Notes: generated from the sequence alone by a model not told the origin. 64,000 nt of DNA from an uncultured Propionimicrobium sp. (GCA_946221385.1 CAMIGX010000001.1:248001-312000), one strand, 5' to 3'. Counted from the stretch's first letter, positions 9,826 to 18,657 are shown. A program made the numbers and translations.

Positions 9826-11106
9826 GTGCGCAGCATGTTCAGCTCACTGGCTATTCCGAACTATCGCACCTGGTTCATCGGGGTGACGATCAGCAATATT
9901 GGGCAGTGGATGGCGCGCACGGCGCAGGCCTGGCTGGTTTTAGTGGTGCTGACTAATGGTTCGTCGTCAGCCTTGGGCTTGCTCACTGCGATACAATTTC
10001 TGCCGATCTTGCTGTTTGGGCCCTATGCCGGGTCAATCGCCGACCGCTTCCCCAAGCGCCGCATCATCATGTGCACCCAGACGATCGGCGCGCTCGACGC
10101 TGCACTGCTGGGCACTTTGGCCGTGACCGGCCAAATCGAATTGTGGATGGTGGGCTTGCTGGCCTTCATCGACGGCGCAGCGGGCTCCTTCGACGGCCCC
10201 GCGCGGCAGGCCATCGTCAGCGAAATCGTGCCGCCAGAGTCCTTGCCGAATGCGATCGCGTTGAATTCGACGTCCTTCAACTCGGCTCGACTCTTGGGCC
10301 CTGGCATTGCTGGCCTGCTCATCGCCATGATCGGTACCGGCGAAGTCATCTTGCTCAATACCTTGTCCTATTTGACGTTGCTGGTCGCCGTCATCTTGTT
10401 GAAGCCGGCACAGATGACGCCGTCCCCACGCCGTCAAGGTCGCGGCGGAGTCATTGAAGGATTGCGCTATCTGCGTACCCGAAAAGATCTGATGGTCTTC
10501 ATGGCCTGCGGCTTGGCTCTGGGTGGTCTTGGTTTCAATTTCCAGATCACCAATGCCGTCATGGCGACCAATGAGTTCGGTCGCGGTTCGGGCGAATTTG
10601 GCGCGCTGGGCTCGATCATGGGCGTCGGCGCGTTGACCGCTGCGCTATTGGCTGCCCGTCGTGCCCGGCCGCGACTGCGCTACGTCCTTGGTGGCATGGT
10701 CGGCTACACGGTGTTCATGTTGTGGGCGGCAGTCAGTACGAATTTTGGGCTCTTTGCGCTCTTGCAAGCACCGATCGGCTTTTTCACCATCACCGCGCTG
10801 GTCACCGGAAACACCTTGGTGCAGACCAATTCCGCACCGCAGATGCGCGGCCGGATGCTAGCGATTTGGAGCCTCATGATCATGGGCGTCGCACCGTTGA
10901 TTTCGCCGCTGGTCGGCTGGATCGGTGACGTCATCGGCCCGCGTGCGACATTGCTTTTCGGCGTCATCTGCGTCGGTCTGGCGGTGATTTTGATCACGAC
11001 CTATGTCATGCGCTCGCATAATCTGCACCTGCGGATCTCGCGAGACAGCGGTTTCCCCTATCTTTTCGTGCAGCAAACTCCAGAACGTGACGTTGACGAC
11101 CGCTAG
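9826..11106 (+). CDS. MFS transporter, EntS-like (MFS_3) family
   Basis: A 426-residue major facilitator with about twelve hydrophobic segments. The N-terminus (IPNYRTWFIGVTISNIGQWM) and the segment GPYAGSIADRFPKRRIIM are typical of MFS_3 exporters such as EntS. GTG at 9826 was chosen because GAGG lies at 9811-9814. An ATG nine bases later is too far from it. Substrate unknown: siderophore or drug export is possible from the family but nothing nearby makes a siderophore. Confidence 0.85.
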   Translation: MRSMFSSLAIPNYRTWFIGVTISNIGQWMARTAQAWLVLVVLTNGSSSALGLLTAIQFLPILLFGPYAGSIADRFPKRRIIMCTQTIGALDAALLGTLAVTGQIELWMVGLLAFIDGAAGSFDGPARQAIVSEIVPPESLPNAIALNSTSFNSARLLGPGIAGLLIAMIGTGEVILLNTLSYLTLLVAVILLKPAQMTPSPRRQGRGGVIEGLRYLRTRKDLMVFMACGLALGGLGFNFQITNAVMATNEFGRGSGEFGALGSIMGVGALTAALLAARRARPRLRYVLGGMVGYTVFMLWAAVSTNFGLFALLQAPIGFFTITALVTGNTLVQTNSAPQMRGRMLAIWSLMIMGVAPLISPLVGWIGDVIGPRATLLFGVICVGLAVILITTYVMRSHNLHLRISRDSGFPYLFVQQTPERDVDDR

Positions 11107-11116
11107 CCTGAAAGGC

Positions 11117-11488
11117 ATGGGTTTCGAGTCGATGCAGCAAGCGCCAGTGGTCGGCGCGACGGGCAGACGGATCGGCACGATTGGCTCGGTCTATCTGCAC
11201 CCCGAAACTGGTGAGCCGCTCTATGTGTCGGTACGCACCGGCCTACTGGGCAATCGTGAAACGATGTTGCCGCTAGACCTGGCCAGCTTTGCCGACGGTC
11301 AGCTGGACGTCCCGTACGCGGCTGATCTCATCAAGCAAGCCCCAGCCCGACCGTCTGGACCCGTGGTTGACGTCATCGACGAACAGCACATTTGCGCCCA
11401 CTACGGGGTGGAATATGCCGAAGCTGCACCCGCCCCGACTGCGACTGAGCCCCTCCCGACTGCCCACTATCCAACGCAGCAAGCCTGA
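11117..11488 (+). CDS. PRC-barrel domain protein, first of a tandem pair
   Basis: A 123-residue protein starting shortly after the MFS gene. The PRC-barrel core spans about residues 8-85 (RIGTIGSVYLHPETGEPLYVSVRTG). The tail is Pro/Thr-rich. GAAAGG immediately precedes the ATG at 11117, closer than usual. Another in-frame ATG at 11132 and a GTG at 11087 are possible starts. The paralogous gene follows 23 bases later, so the pair is probably one operon. PRC-barrels are RNA- or protein-binding beta-barrels, and the actinobacterial stand-alone forms are linked by analogy to stress responses. Exact role unknown. Confidence 0.75.
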   Translation: MGFESMQQAPVVGATGRRIGTIGSVYLHPETGEPLYVSVRTGLLGNRETMLPLDLASFADGQLDVPYAADLIKQAPARPSGPVVDVIDEQHICAHYGVEYAEAAPAPTATEPLPTAHYPTQQA

Positions 11489-11511
11489 AGATTGACCGAA
11501 AGGAAGCCCTG

Positions 11512-12255
11512 ATGGCAGACAACAATTACGACCATCTCTACGACTGCAAGGTCGTCGACCAAGATCACAACAAGATCGGCAACGTCGGCCAGGTCTACCT
11601 CGACGACGAGACGGGGCTGCCGACGTGGATCACCGTCAAGACGGGCCTATTTGGCACCAAGGAGACCTTCGCGCCGCTGGAGCAGGCCGTCATCACCGAG
11701 GACACGATTCAGGTGCCGTACGCCGAATCCTTCGTCCGTGAAGCTCCGCGCGTGGACCCTGATGGCCACCTCGATGCGGGCGAAGAATATGAGCTCTACA
11801 ACTACTACGGCATCGCCGCCGTGCCGGCAGCTGAAGCGGCTGGGCCAGCCGTCGTGGAGCCGGCAGACGTCGAACCGGAAGTACACACCTCAGTGCATCC
11901 CAGTACGATCACCGAGACTGAGGCGGATGCCGACCCGACCAACTTGGATTCGCACGCGCAGCGCGGGGCAGTCGATCACCTTGACACACCCAGCCCAGCC
12001 GTCTCACCAGAGACTGATGTGGATTTCGTGGCTACTGATGCAGCCGAGCAGCATGATGTCGCGGCCGAGGTCAGCCCCGTCGAGACCGAAGCTCCCGCCG
12101 CTACCCCGATCCCGGGCGATAAGAATGGCGACGGCAAGCTCAGCTTCGGGGAGCGCGTCTCGCAGAAGTGGGACGAAATGAACCAGCGCGGCAAGGTCGA
12201 ACCAGCTAACGAAGTCGACCCCTACGATCACGTCATCGACGACCCGCAACGCTGA
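11512..12255 (+). CDS. PRC-barrel protein with acidic tail and EF-hand-like loop
   Basis: A 247-residue paralogue of the preceding gene. The N-terminal 90 residues form the PRC-barrel (IGNVGQVYLDDETGLPTWIT). Residues ~100-195 are a low-complexity acidic, Ala/Pro/Thr-rich linker. Near residue 204 is DKNGDGKLSFGE, which fits a calcium-binding EF-hand or dockerin loop (D-x-N-x-D-G-x-L-S-x-x-E). The ribosome site GAAAGGAAG is well placed. No signal peptide or membrane segment is visible, so it is probably cytosolic. Function unknown. Confidence 0.8.
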   Translation: MADNNYDHLYDCKVVDQDHNKIGNVGQVYLDDETGLPTWITVKTGLFGTKETFAPLEQAVITEDTIQVPYAESFVREAPRVDPDGHLDAGEEYELYNYYGIAAVPAAEAAGPAVVEPADVEPEVHTSVHPSTITETEADADPTNLDSHAQRGAVDHLDTPSPAVSPETDVDFVATDAAEQHDVAAEVSPVETEAPAATPIPGDKNGDGKLSFGERVSQKWDEMNQRGKVEPANEVDPYDHVIDDPQR

Positions 12256-12270
12256 GGCAGCTTCGCAGCA

Positions 12271-12348
12271 GGGTTCAGCGGGCTACGCGGTCTCGCCGGC
12301 ACTATCTTTGACGGTCGCTAATTGACGCGAACCGTAGGCGCTGAACCC
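12271..12348. other. Long inverted repeat between convergent genes
   Basis: GGGTTCAGCG (12271-12280) is the exact reverse complement of 12339-12348, and an inner CTACGCGGT / ACCGTAG pairing extends the stem. It separates the PRC-barrel gene from the convergent CDF transporter gene. No T-run follows on either strand, so it is either a weak bidirectional terminator or a structured RNA or DNA element. Confidence 0.45.
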
Positions 12349-12356
12349 GCTGAGGA

Positions 12357-13343
12357 CTAGTCGAATTGATCCTCATAAGAGCGGGCATCTTCGATCGGCT
12401 CGAGGTGCGCGTCAACGCGCAGGTCGGGCATCACCTCGACGATCTCGTCAATGAGATCTTCGACGTAATCGTGCCCCTGCTGAACGCTCCATTCCCCGGG
12501 GACGAGCACGTGCACGCTCATGAATCGACGATTGCCGGATTCGCGGGTGCGTAGCGCGTGGAAATCGACATCATCGGCGCGATGCCGATCGAGCACCGCC
12601 TCGACCTTGGCCTGCTCGTCTGGCGGCAACGCGATGTCCATCAAGCCCTCGGTCGAATCGCGCAGCAGCTTGAAGCCAGACCACATGATGTTTAACCCGG
12701 CGAGCAGCGCGACGATCGGGTCAAGGATCGGCAGGTCGAACAGCCACACCAATCCAACGCCGACCAGCACCGCCGCTGAGGTGACGACGTCCGTGAACAG
12801 GTGTGCTGCGTCGGCAACGAGTGTCGCTGATCGATGTTGCCTACCCGCCCGCCGCAAGATCAGTGCGACTCCCCCGTTGACCACAGACGCGACGACCGAG
12901 ATCAGCAAGCCGATGCCCAGCGATTCAGGGATATAGGGGTTGATGATGCGTTCGATGGCGGTGTAGATGATCAACGCCGCAGCGACGAAAATCATCACGC
13001 CTTCGACGAGCGCCGAAAAATATTCAGCTTTGGAGTGCCCGAAGTGGTGATTGTGATCGGGCGGTCGGTTGGCGATCTTGAGCGATATCAGCGCGACGAT
13101 GGCAGCCACCAGATTGGTGATCGTCTCCAGAGCATCGGACAGCAAGCCGACTGATCCGGTGATCCAGGCGGCGCCAGCCTTCAACGCGAGGGTCGCTACC
13201 GCGGCGATGATGGAAAGCCACGCGAAACGGGTCAGGTCTAGCGGTGGGGCGTATCGAGAGCTCTGGGGACTCTCGCCAGCTTCTCTTGATGCCAATTTGC
13301 TTGTGTGCTCGTTGACCGTCGGCTGCGCCGAATCTGAAGTCAA
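12357..13343 (-). CDS. Cation diffusion facilitator family transporter
   Basis: A 328-residue CDF exporter of divalent metals. Six transmembrane helices are followed by a cytosolic ferredoxin-like domain. The second helix has SDALETITN and a later helix DAAHLFTDVVTS, the paired Asp/His metal-site motifs. A His-rich stretch (DHNHHFGHSKAEYFSAL) follows helix 3. The start is inferred as a TTG at 13343 with AGGGG five bases upstream. Longer translations pass through the tRNA-Lys gene and are not real. Metal specificity (Zn, Fe, Mn) cannot be read with certainty. Confidence 0.85.
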   Translation of the reverse strand: MTSDSAQPTVNEHTSKLASREAGESPQSSRYAPPLDLTRFAWLSIIAAVATLALKAGAAWITGSVGLLSDALETITNLVAAIVALISLKIANRPPDHNHHFGHSKAEYFSALVEGVMIFVAAALIIYTAIERIINPYIPESLGIGLLISVVASVVNGGVALILRRAGRQHRSATLVADAAHLFTDVVTSAAVLVGVGLVWLFDLPILDPIVALLAGLNIMWSGFKLLRDSTEGLMDIALPPDEQAKVEAVLDRHRADDVDFHALRTRESGNRRFMSVHVLVPGEWSVQQGHDYVEDLIDEIVEVMPDLRVDAHLEPIEDARSYEDQFD

Positions 13344-13381
13344 AATGGCCCCTAAGCTCGCGGATTCGCTCGGTGCTACGG

Positions 13382-13454
13382 TGCGCCCACAGGGGATCGA
13401 ACCCTGGACCCGCGGATTAAAAGTCCGCTGCTCTGCCAGCTGAGCTATAGGCGC
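13382..13454 (-). tRNA. tRNA-Lys (TTT)
   Basis: A 73-nt cloverleaf on the minus strand: acceptor GCGCCTA pairs with TGGGCGC, the D-arm is GCTCAGCTGGCAGAGC, the anticodon loop CTTTTAA gives UUU, and the T-loop GTTCGATCC is present. The 3' CCA is not encoded. Confidence 0.95.
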
Positions 13455-13624
13455 GTCGGCAAAATGCCTAGTCAGAAGCATCTGACCAGGTAGCTTTCGG
13501 CGGCGATCGCGCTGCGTAGGCTACCCATAGGCACCCGATTTCAGTTACTTAGGCTACCGAAAACGTCCATCGCTCAGCATATGCCACCAGACCCAAGCCG
13601 GTCGAACTGGCAGGATATGGGGCC

Positions 13625-14308
13625 ATGACGCATACCACGGTGCTGACGGCGATCTTGGTGGGCGGCGTGCTGGCCGTGATCGTCGCGACGATCGCGGACG
13701 CGCGTTCTGCCCGGCGCGTCGAGGCGGCCGTGCGAGCCGCCAACGGCTTGGAGCCGCATCCCAAGGGCCGGCCAGATTACGTCACCGTTGAGCAACTTGA
13801 GGCGGGCGCCCCAACCGCGATCCAGACCGATGACGCATTCGAACGCGAGCTCGCCGATCGGCTAGCTCAGCCTGACGTCACCGAATTGCCTATTCTGCTC
13901 GCCGGCGAGCAGTTCGCGTCCCACACTGGGGGACGGCTGATCACCGAACAGTCCGCTGTCTTAGTCTGCGTCGACGACGTCACCGAGTTGCGCGAACTGC
14001 TGCCCGTCTTGCGTGAATTCAGTGGTGAGGCGAACACAGATCCACTCATCATCGCGGCTGCCGGGTTCAGCGACAATGTGATCAACACGCTGACGGCGAA
14101 TCGGCTGGCTGGGACGATCAACGTCAGCGCCATCTGCGCTGAACCAACGGAACTGCAGACGTTAGCTCAGTGCCTTGACGCTGTTCCCGTCGACATCGCA
14201 CTACGTCGTTCGGGAGGCGCTGACGGCCGCGTCCTTGGCCATGCAGAGTTATTCCTAACTGATCGCCACCGCACTCTTGTCGTGGCGCAGGCAGCTGAAA
14301 AAGAGTGA
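13625..14308 (+). CDS. Membrane-anchored protein resembling an isolated GroEL apical domain
   Basis: A 227-residue protein I do not recognise as a named family. Residues 5-24 form an N-terminal transmembrane helix, followed by a basic linker. From about residue 88 the sequence tracks the GroEL apical domain in order: VCVDDVTELRELLPVL (114-129; GroEL here has LLVDGKVSSLKELLPVL), PLIIA (140-144; PLLVIAED), N-R-L-A-G-T-I (159-165; NKIRGTF), then LGHAELFLTDRHRTLVV (204-220; LGQARSITATKDATTIV). No equatorial ATPase or intermediate domain is present. It may present a chaperonin-like binding face at the membrane or act as an adaptor. Function is inferred only. Confidence 0.65.
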   Translation: MTHTTVLTAILVGGVLAVIVATIADARSARRVEAAVRAANGLEPHPKGRPDYVTVEQLEAGAPTAIQTDDAFERELADRLAQPDVTELPILLAGEQFASHTGGRLITEQSAVLVCVDDVTELRELLPVLREFSGEANTDPLIIAAAGFSDNVINTLTANRLAGTINVSAICAEPTELQTLAQCLDAVPVDIALRRSGGADGRVLGHAELFLTDRHRTLVVAQAAEKE

Positions 14309-14543
14309 ACCTAAACCTCCGGTTGAGTCTGGCTTAATGAGCAAAATACCTAGTCAAACGGCAATTGACTCGCGATCCTGAGAAATCTCAAGTGACAGCT
14401 GCGCAGCTTGGTGGCTAGCTTGCGAGCGTCGCCAGCCTGATTGATCAAAGTTGGAGCACTTCTGGCTTAGATCGGGGGAGAGTCAGGCTGGCGTCCGTAC
14501 TAGCCGCAGGCCAACCCTGCCCGAGCAGAACCGGAAAAACACC
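14309..14543 (+). promoter_or_regulatory. 235-base structured leader before the SH3-repeat protein
   Basis: Non-coding stretch upstream of a secreted cell-wall-type protein. An 11-base perfect inverted repeat (CGCCAGCCTGA at 14430-14440 with 14483-14493) encloses 42 bases. Genes of this kind in actinobacteria often carry a cyclic-di-AMP (ydaO) riboswitch, but the conserved ydaO core is not recognisable here. Treated as an unclassified leader. Confidence 0.35.
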
Positions 14544-15992
14544 GTGCAGAAGCAGAAGAACTCACGCGCACTGATCGCTGGCGTCGTAGCGACCGCCGTA
14601 TTAGGCACCTCCGTCGCGATCTTGCCGCAATTCGCTACCGCGGATGATTTCACTGTCACCGCCACCACCGCTCTCAATGTCCGCGCCGACCGCTCCACCA
14701 GCAGCCAGATCCTGGGCGTACTGGCCACCGGTGAGCAGGTCGAACGCCGCGGCGATCCTGTCGGCGAATGGACGCCAGTCAAATACCGCGGCCAAGACGC
14801 CTGGGTCTTCTCCGCGTTCGCGAATGTCACCTACAACGCAGGTGCGAGCGGGAACTATGCCCTGACCGGCAGCGCAGCCGGCGGCACGGCCACCGCTAAT
14901 GACGACGTCCACGTCCGCAGCAGCGCCTCGACGCTGTCGCGCAGCTATGGCATTTTGCGCAATGGTCAGCAGGTCTCGGTAACCGGCGCTGCGAAGGGCG
15001 GCTGGGTGCCGGTCAACTGGAACGGCAAAGACGCTTGGATTTACGGGGTCTACTTGAATTCAAACGCGGTCGACGCCGCCAACTCGCCAGCTCAGGCTGC
15101 AGCGGCTCCGGCTGAGGTCGCGGCTGCCGCGCCGAACGCTGCAACTGGCAGCGCCACGGCTACTACCGCCGTCAACGTCCGGGCGGGCGCGTCCACCAGC
15201 ACGCAGGTCTTGACGGTGCTGCGCACCGGCCAGTCGATCGAGGTCACCGGCGAACCGCAAAATGGTTGGACCCCGGTCTTGTGGAACGGCCAGAACGCTT
15301 TCGTATTTAGCCAATATCTGCGCACCGGCGCAGGCGCGGCTGGTTCGCCAGCTGTCGAAGCCCAAGATGTCTACACCACCGATCACGTCAATCTGCGCAC
15401 CGGCCCTGGTCTGGGCTACCAGGTGGTCCGGGTGTTGCCGACGAACACCAAGATCACGTTGACGGGCACCACGCAGGATTCATGGAGTCAGGTCGACGAT
15501 GGCGGCACGCTGCGCTGGATTTCGACGGCCTATCTAGCCGACCAGCCCGTCACCGTGCGCACTTCTGCGACCGCGGGCAGCGCGCAAGGCCCGGCTGCAC
15601 CAGCCAATGGCGCTGCTGCTGGCACGCTGAATTTCGGTGGCAGCTCTGGGCTGGATCAGATCCGCGAAGGCGCGAAGATCATCGTCCGTGAAGTTCGACA
15701 GAAGTACCCGCAGATCAACACCATCTACGGCTGGCGGCACGATCCGCTGCCCGATCACCCGTCGGGCCGAGCGATCGACATCATGATGCCGCGCGGCGCT
15801 AATGACGCCGAGTTAGGCAACGAGATCGCTGCTTGGTTGCAGGCCAATGCCGACCGGCTAGACATTGAATATCTGATCTGGCGGCAGCAGATTTGGATCA
15901 ATGGTCAAGGTTCTGGGTGGACCTGGATGGCTGATCGCGGCTCCATCACCGCAAACCACTACGACCACATTCACATCACGATTAACGGCTGA
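14544..15992 (+). CDS. Secreted SH3-repeat protein with M15-like C-terminal domain
   Basis: Start at a GTG (14544) with GGAAAA upstream, giving 482 residues. A signal peptide (basic QKQKNSR, hydrophobic core, ATA-DD cleavage site near residue 30) leads to four bacterial SH3 repeats, each with the A/V-N-V/L-R-A/T-G pattern, separated by Ala/Pro-rich linkers. The C-terminal ~110 residues (from LDQIREGAKIIVREV) contain GWRHDPLPDHPSGRAID and a final NHYDHIHI. The H-x6-D spacing and terminal DHIH resemble metal sites of D-Ala-D-Ala carboxypeptidase-like (M15-type) domains. Likely a cell-wall-binding or -trimming protein. Enzymatic activity is not certain. Confidence 0.8.
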   Translation: MQKQKNSRALIAGVVATAVLGTSVAILPQFATADDFTVTATTALNVRADRSTSSQILGVLATGEQVERRGDPVGEWTPVKYRGQDAWVFSAFANVTYNAGASGNYALTGSAAGGTATANDDVHVRSSASTLSRSYGILRNGQQVSVTGAAKGGWVPVNWNGKDAWIYGVYLNSNAVDAANSPAQAAAAPAEVAAAAPNAATGSATATTAVNVRAGASTSTQVLTVLRTGQSIEVTGEPQNGWTPVLWNGQNAFVFSQYLRTGAGAAGSPAVEAQDVYTTDHVNLRTGPGLGYQVVRVLPTNTKITLTGTTQDSWSQVDDGGTLRWISTAYLADQPVTVRTSATAGSAQGPAAPANGAAAGTLNFGGSSGLDQIREGAKIIVREVRQKYPQINTIYGWRHDPLPDHPSGRAIDIMMPRGANDAELGNEIAAWLQANADRLDIEYLIWRQQIWINGQGSGWTWMADRGSITANHYDHIHITING

Positions 15993-16132
15993 TTTCGCTT
16001 GCCAGCTGGCGCGTCCGGGTCATTCCGGGCGCGGCGTTGCCATGCTGGCGACGACCACGCGAGCACTCATGACGGGCCACTTTGGCGCTCAGTTGGGAGC
16101 TAGCGCAGCTTTGCTCTAAGCTAGGGAGTCGC

Positions 16133-16205
16133 GTCCCCATCGTCTAGAGGCCTAGGACACCGCCCTTTCAAGGCGGCAACGCCGGTTCGAATCCGGTTGG
16201 GGATA
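16133..16205 (+). tRNA. tRNA-Glu (TTC)
   Basis: A 73-nt cloverleaf: acceptor GTCCCCA pairs with TGGGGAT, anticodon stem CCGCC/GGCGG encloses CTTTCAA (anticodon UUC), and the T-arm GCCGGTTCGAATCCGGT is intact. Confidence 0.95.
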
Positions 16206-16215
16206 CAAAGCGCGA

Positions 16216-17408
16216 CTAGTCAGCCAATTCGTCGCCCAGGAGTCTGCGGGCATATTCGACAAAAAATTCCGTCCCGAGTTTTAGCACGTCTTCGTCCAGG
16301 TCGAATTTCGGATGGTGCTGGTAATACTGTTCGACGCCAGCTCGTTTGACGCCCAAAAAGCCCATCACACCCGGCCATTTCTCGGTGTATTGGCCGAAAT
16401 TCTCCGAAGCGCCGATCTGCTCAAATTCGCAGGCAACAAGCCCGTCAATGCCCTCGACGACCTGCCTGGCATGACTGACGGCGACCTCGGCATTGCACAT
16501 CGTCGGCAGCGGATTGAAGAACTCCACCTCAGCGGTCGCGCCATAGCTGGCAGCAATGTGTTCGGCCTGGCGCGTGATCGCGGCTTCGATCTTCGCGTCA
16601 TCGCCAGGCTCAAAATAGCGATAGCCCCCAAGAATCCGAGCCTGCGAGGGAAAGACATTTTGCGCGGCGCCGGCCGTCAATGATCCGACGTGCACGACCG
16701 CTGGATGCAGCATCGAGACGTCATTGGCCGGGATCGAGCTGATCGCCAAGACGATCGCCGCGGCTGGCTTGATCGGATCGACGCACAGGTCGGGCCTGGA
16801 GCCATGGCCACCGACCCCGTGCACGCCGATGCTGAACCCGCTATTTCCTGCCATCCGCGGTCCCGGCTGCAAGGCAATTTGCCCAGACGGCACGTCAGCC
16901 CAAAGGTGAATCGCGACGACCTCGTCCACTCCCCCGTGCGCGTCCAGATAGGCCAAGATTGACGCCGCGCCCTGGGCGATCTCTTCGCCAGATTGAAAAC
17001 AGAGGTACACGCGCCCGGCTAACTCGTTTTCAATCTGTTTGAGGACGCGGGCTGCGCCGATGCCCATGGTGATGTGTCCATCGTGCCCGCAGGCGTGCAT
17101 ATTGCCATTGCTAGCCGCGAAGTCCAGGCCGGTCTCCTCGACTACAGGCAGGCCGTCCATGTCTGCCCGAATAGCAATTGACTTGCCCCCCTCGGACCGA
17201 TGACAGCGACGATGCCGCCATCATCAACCTGCTCAAATTCGATGCCAGCCTGGGTCAACTCGGCGACGACGCGCTGCGCCGTCCATGGCAAATCGACGCC
17301 TAGCTCAGGGTGGGCATGCAATTCCCGACGCAGCATGATCAGTTCAGGCTCAATATCAGCGATCAGCTCTGCGACGCTCGGCTTAGAATCCACAGCAGTT
17401 ACCCTCAC
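16216..17408 (-). pseudogene. M20D amidohydrolase (hippurate/aminoacylase-like), frameshifted
   Basis: Two overlapping reading frames together make one full-length M20D peptidase of about 390 residues. The N-terminal part (17408 to about 17192) contains LRRELHAHPELG and stops making sense after GPRG. The downstream frame resumes at MDGLPVVEETGLDFAAS and contains the metal motif HACGHDGH and FQSGEE. The break lies in a run of six C (17186-17191). A seventh C would restore GPRGGKSIAIRADMDGLP, the normal family sequence. It overlaps the upstream membrane-protein gene by four bases. It is either a recent inactivation, a phase-variable tract or a sequencing error. Confidence 0.8.
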
Positions 17409-18577
17409 TTAATCAGGGTCTTAGCCAGTTCCATGAAGATCGAGTCCCAATGCTGCTCGGCCTTCTTGCTAGCGTCCGCGCCACTGCCTGACACAATGAC
17501 CAGCGCGCCTTTGCCGTTCGAAGCTTTCATGGCGCTGATAATTTGGGTCTGCTTGACCCCGCCGAGATCACCAGAGAGCATGGCGACAGCTGCTTCGCCT
17601 TTACCGACATCCACCGGTGAGGCGTCTTTGACGATCTGCATCCCGCTCGCCTCCTTAGCCACTGCATCTGCCATGCCCTTGACCAGATTGGTGACGTCAC
17701 CGGTGGTCGACATATCTTGCAAAGTGACGAACGCCATGTAGCTCGGGATATCGCCGACCGACACCGTGTTGTTTTCTTGCGCGATGACTTCCCAGCCCTC
17801 GGGCAAGGTGAAAGACACACCATCGCCCAGGTCCACCTTCTTACCCGAGTTTTGCGGCTTGCCAGCCGGCTTGGACGCCGCGCTAGCAGGCTGCGATTCT
17901 CCTCTGGCTGGGGTGCGCTGGCTGACCGGGGCCTTCGCCGGCGACGATGCGACTGGGGTGGGCACAGGGCTAGGCTTCGGCTTGCCAGAAGTGACTCCCC
18001 ACGCGATACCGCCGATGACTAACGCCGCGATGACGACGCCAATGATGATCCACATGGTCCGATTGGGCTTGCTGGCCGTTGATGGCTGCTGGCCACCATT
18101 GAAGCCTCCGCCCGGGCCGAATTGTTGCGCACCCGAGTTGTAGGGAAAGCCAGCCGACTGGTCCTGTCCGTACTGGGCTTGGCCATATTGCTGCGCGCCG
18201 CTGGCTTGCGTTTGGCCAAATGACTGTCCACCGTACTGCTGGCCGTCGTACTGCTGGCCGCCGTACTGCTGACCCCCATACTGCTGATCGCCATATTGGG
18301 GACGTGGTTGCTGCCCGAACTGCTGGTCGCCAGGGTGGTTAGCGCCTTGCGGAGCAGACGGAAAATTCGCGCCGCCTGGTGCGCCACCATACTGGCCGCC
18401 GCCTGGCCCAGCACCGTACTGCCCAGAACCAGCCGCAGGTCCGCCGTGCTGGTGCGCATTGTTGGACTGCGGAGCGGGCCACTGACCGCCGGCTTGCTGC
18501 GGCCACTGTCCAGATTGCTTGCCAGACATACCTGGCCCCTGCCAGGGCTGACCATTGTTGGGGTATTGATTGCTCAT
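17405..18577 (-). CDS. Gln/Gly-rich single-pass membrane protein, paralogue A
   Basis: A 390-residue protein. Residues 1-170 are disordered and dominated by Gln, Gly, Tyr and Pro, with a run of QQYGG-type repeats (plus-strand 18180-18300). One transmembrane helix (WIIIGVVIAALVIGGIAW) lies near residue 178. A Pro/Ser/Ala-rich stalk follows, then a C-terminal domain from about residue 250 (VDLGDGVSFTLPEGWEVIAQ) with no named family known to me, presumably extracellular. It has the same layout as the next gene upstream, so the two are paralogues. Function unknown. The repeats are protein low complexity, not a DNA element. Confidence 0.75.
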   Translation of the reverse strand: MSNQYPNNGQPWQGPGMSGKQSGQWPQQAGGQWPAPQSNNAHQHGGPAAGSGQYGAGPGGGQYGGAPGGANFPSAPQGANHPGDQQFGQQPRPQYGDQQYGGQQYGGQQYDGQQYGGQSFGQTQASGAQQYGQAQYGQDQSAGFPYNSGAQQFGPGGGFNGGQQPSTASKPNRTMWIIIGVVIAALVIGGIAWGVTSGKPKPSPVPTPVASSPAKAPVSQRTPARGESQPASAASKPAGKPQNSGKKVDLGDGVSFTLPEGWEVIAQENNTVSVGDIPSYMAFVTLQDMSTTGDVTNLVKGMADAVAKEASGMQIVKDASPVDVGKGEAAVAMLSGDLGGVKQTQIISAMKASNGKGALVIVSGSGADASKKAEQHWDSIFMELAKTLIK

Positions 18578-18599
18578 TGCAGTCCTCTTCTAACGCTGA

Positions 18600-18633
18600 C
18601 GGCGGCTACTACCTGAGTAGATGGTAGCCGCCG
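18600..18633. terminator. Hairpin between the two paralogous membrane-protein genes
   Basis: CGGCGGCTAC (18600-18609) pairs perfectly with 18624-18633 around a 14-base loop. No T-run follows, so it may attenuate rather than fully stop leftward transcription. Confidence 0.45.
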
Positions 18634-18657
18634 CAGGTTCGAATTAGCCGAGCTTGC

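Noticed and set aside
13344..13481. N-terminal extension of the CDF transporter (PIAQLAEQRTFNPRVQGSIPCG-like peptide)
   Set aside because: This translation is the reading of the tRNA-Lys gene; the transporter starts downstream at a TTG.
14309..14543. ydaO (cyclic-di-AMP) riboswitch
   Set aside because: The GGGGGA and late AATCCGTCAGCTAACC-type core was not found, so only an unclassified leader is reported.
18180..18300. Short tandem repeats suggesting a CRISPR or satellite
   Set aside because: They encode QQYGG-type protein repeats in frame, with no spacers of constant length.
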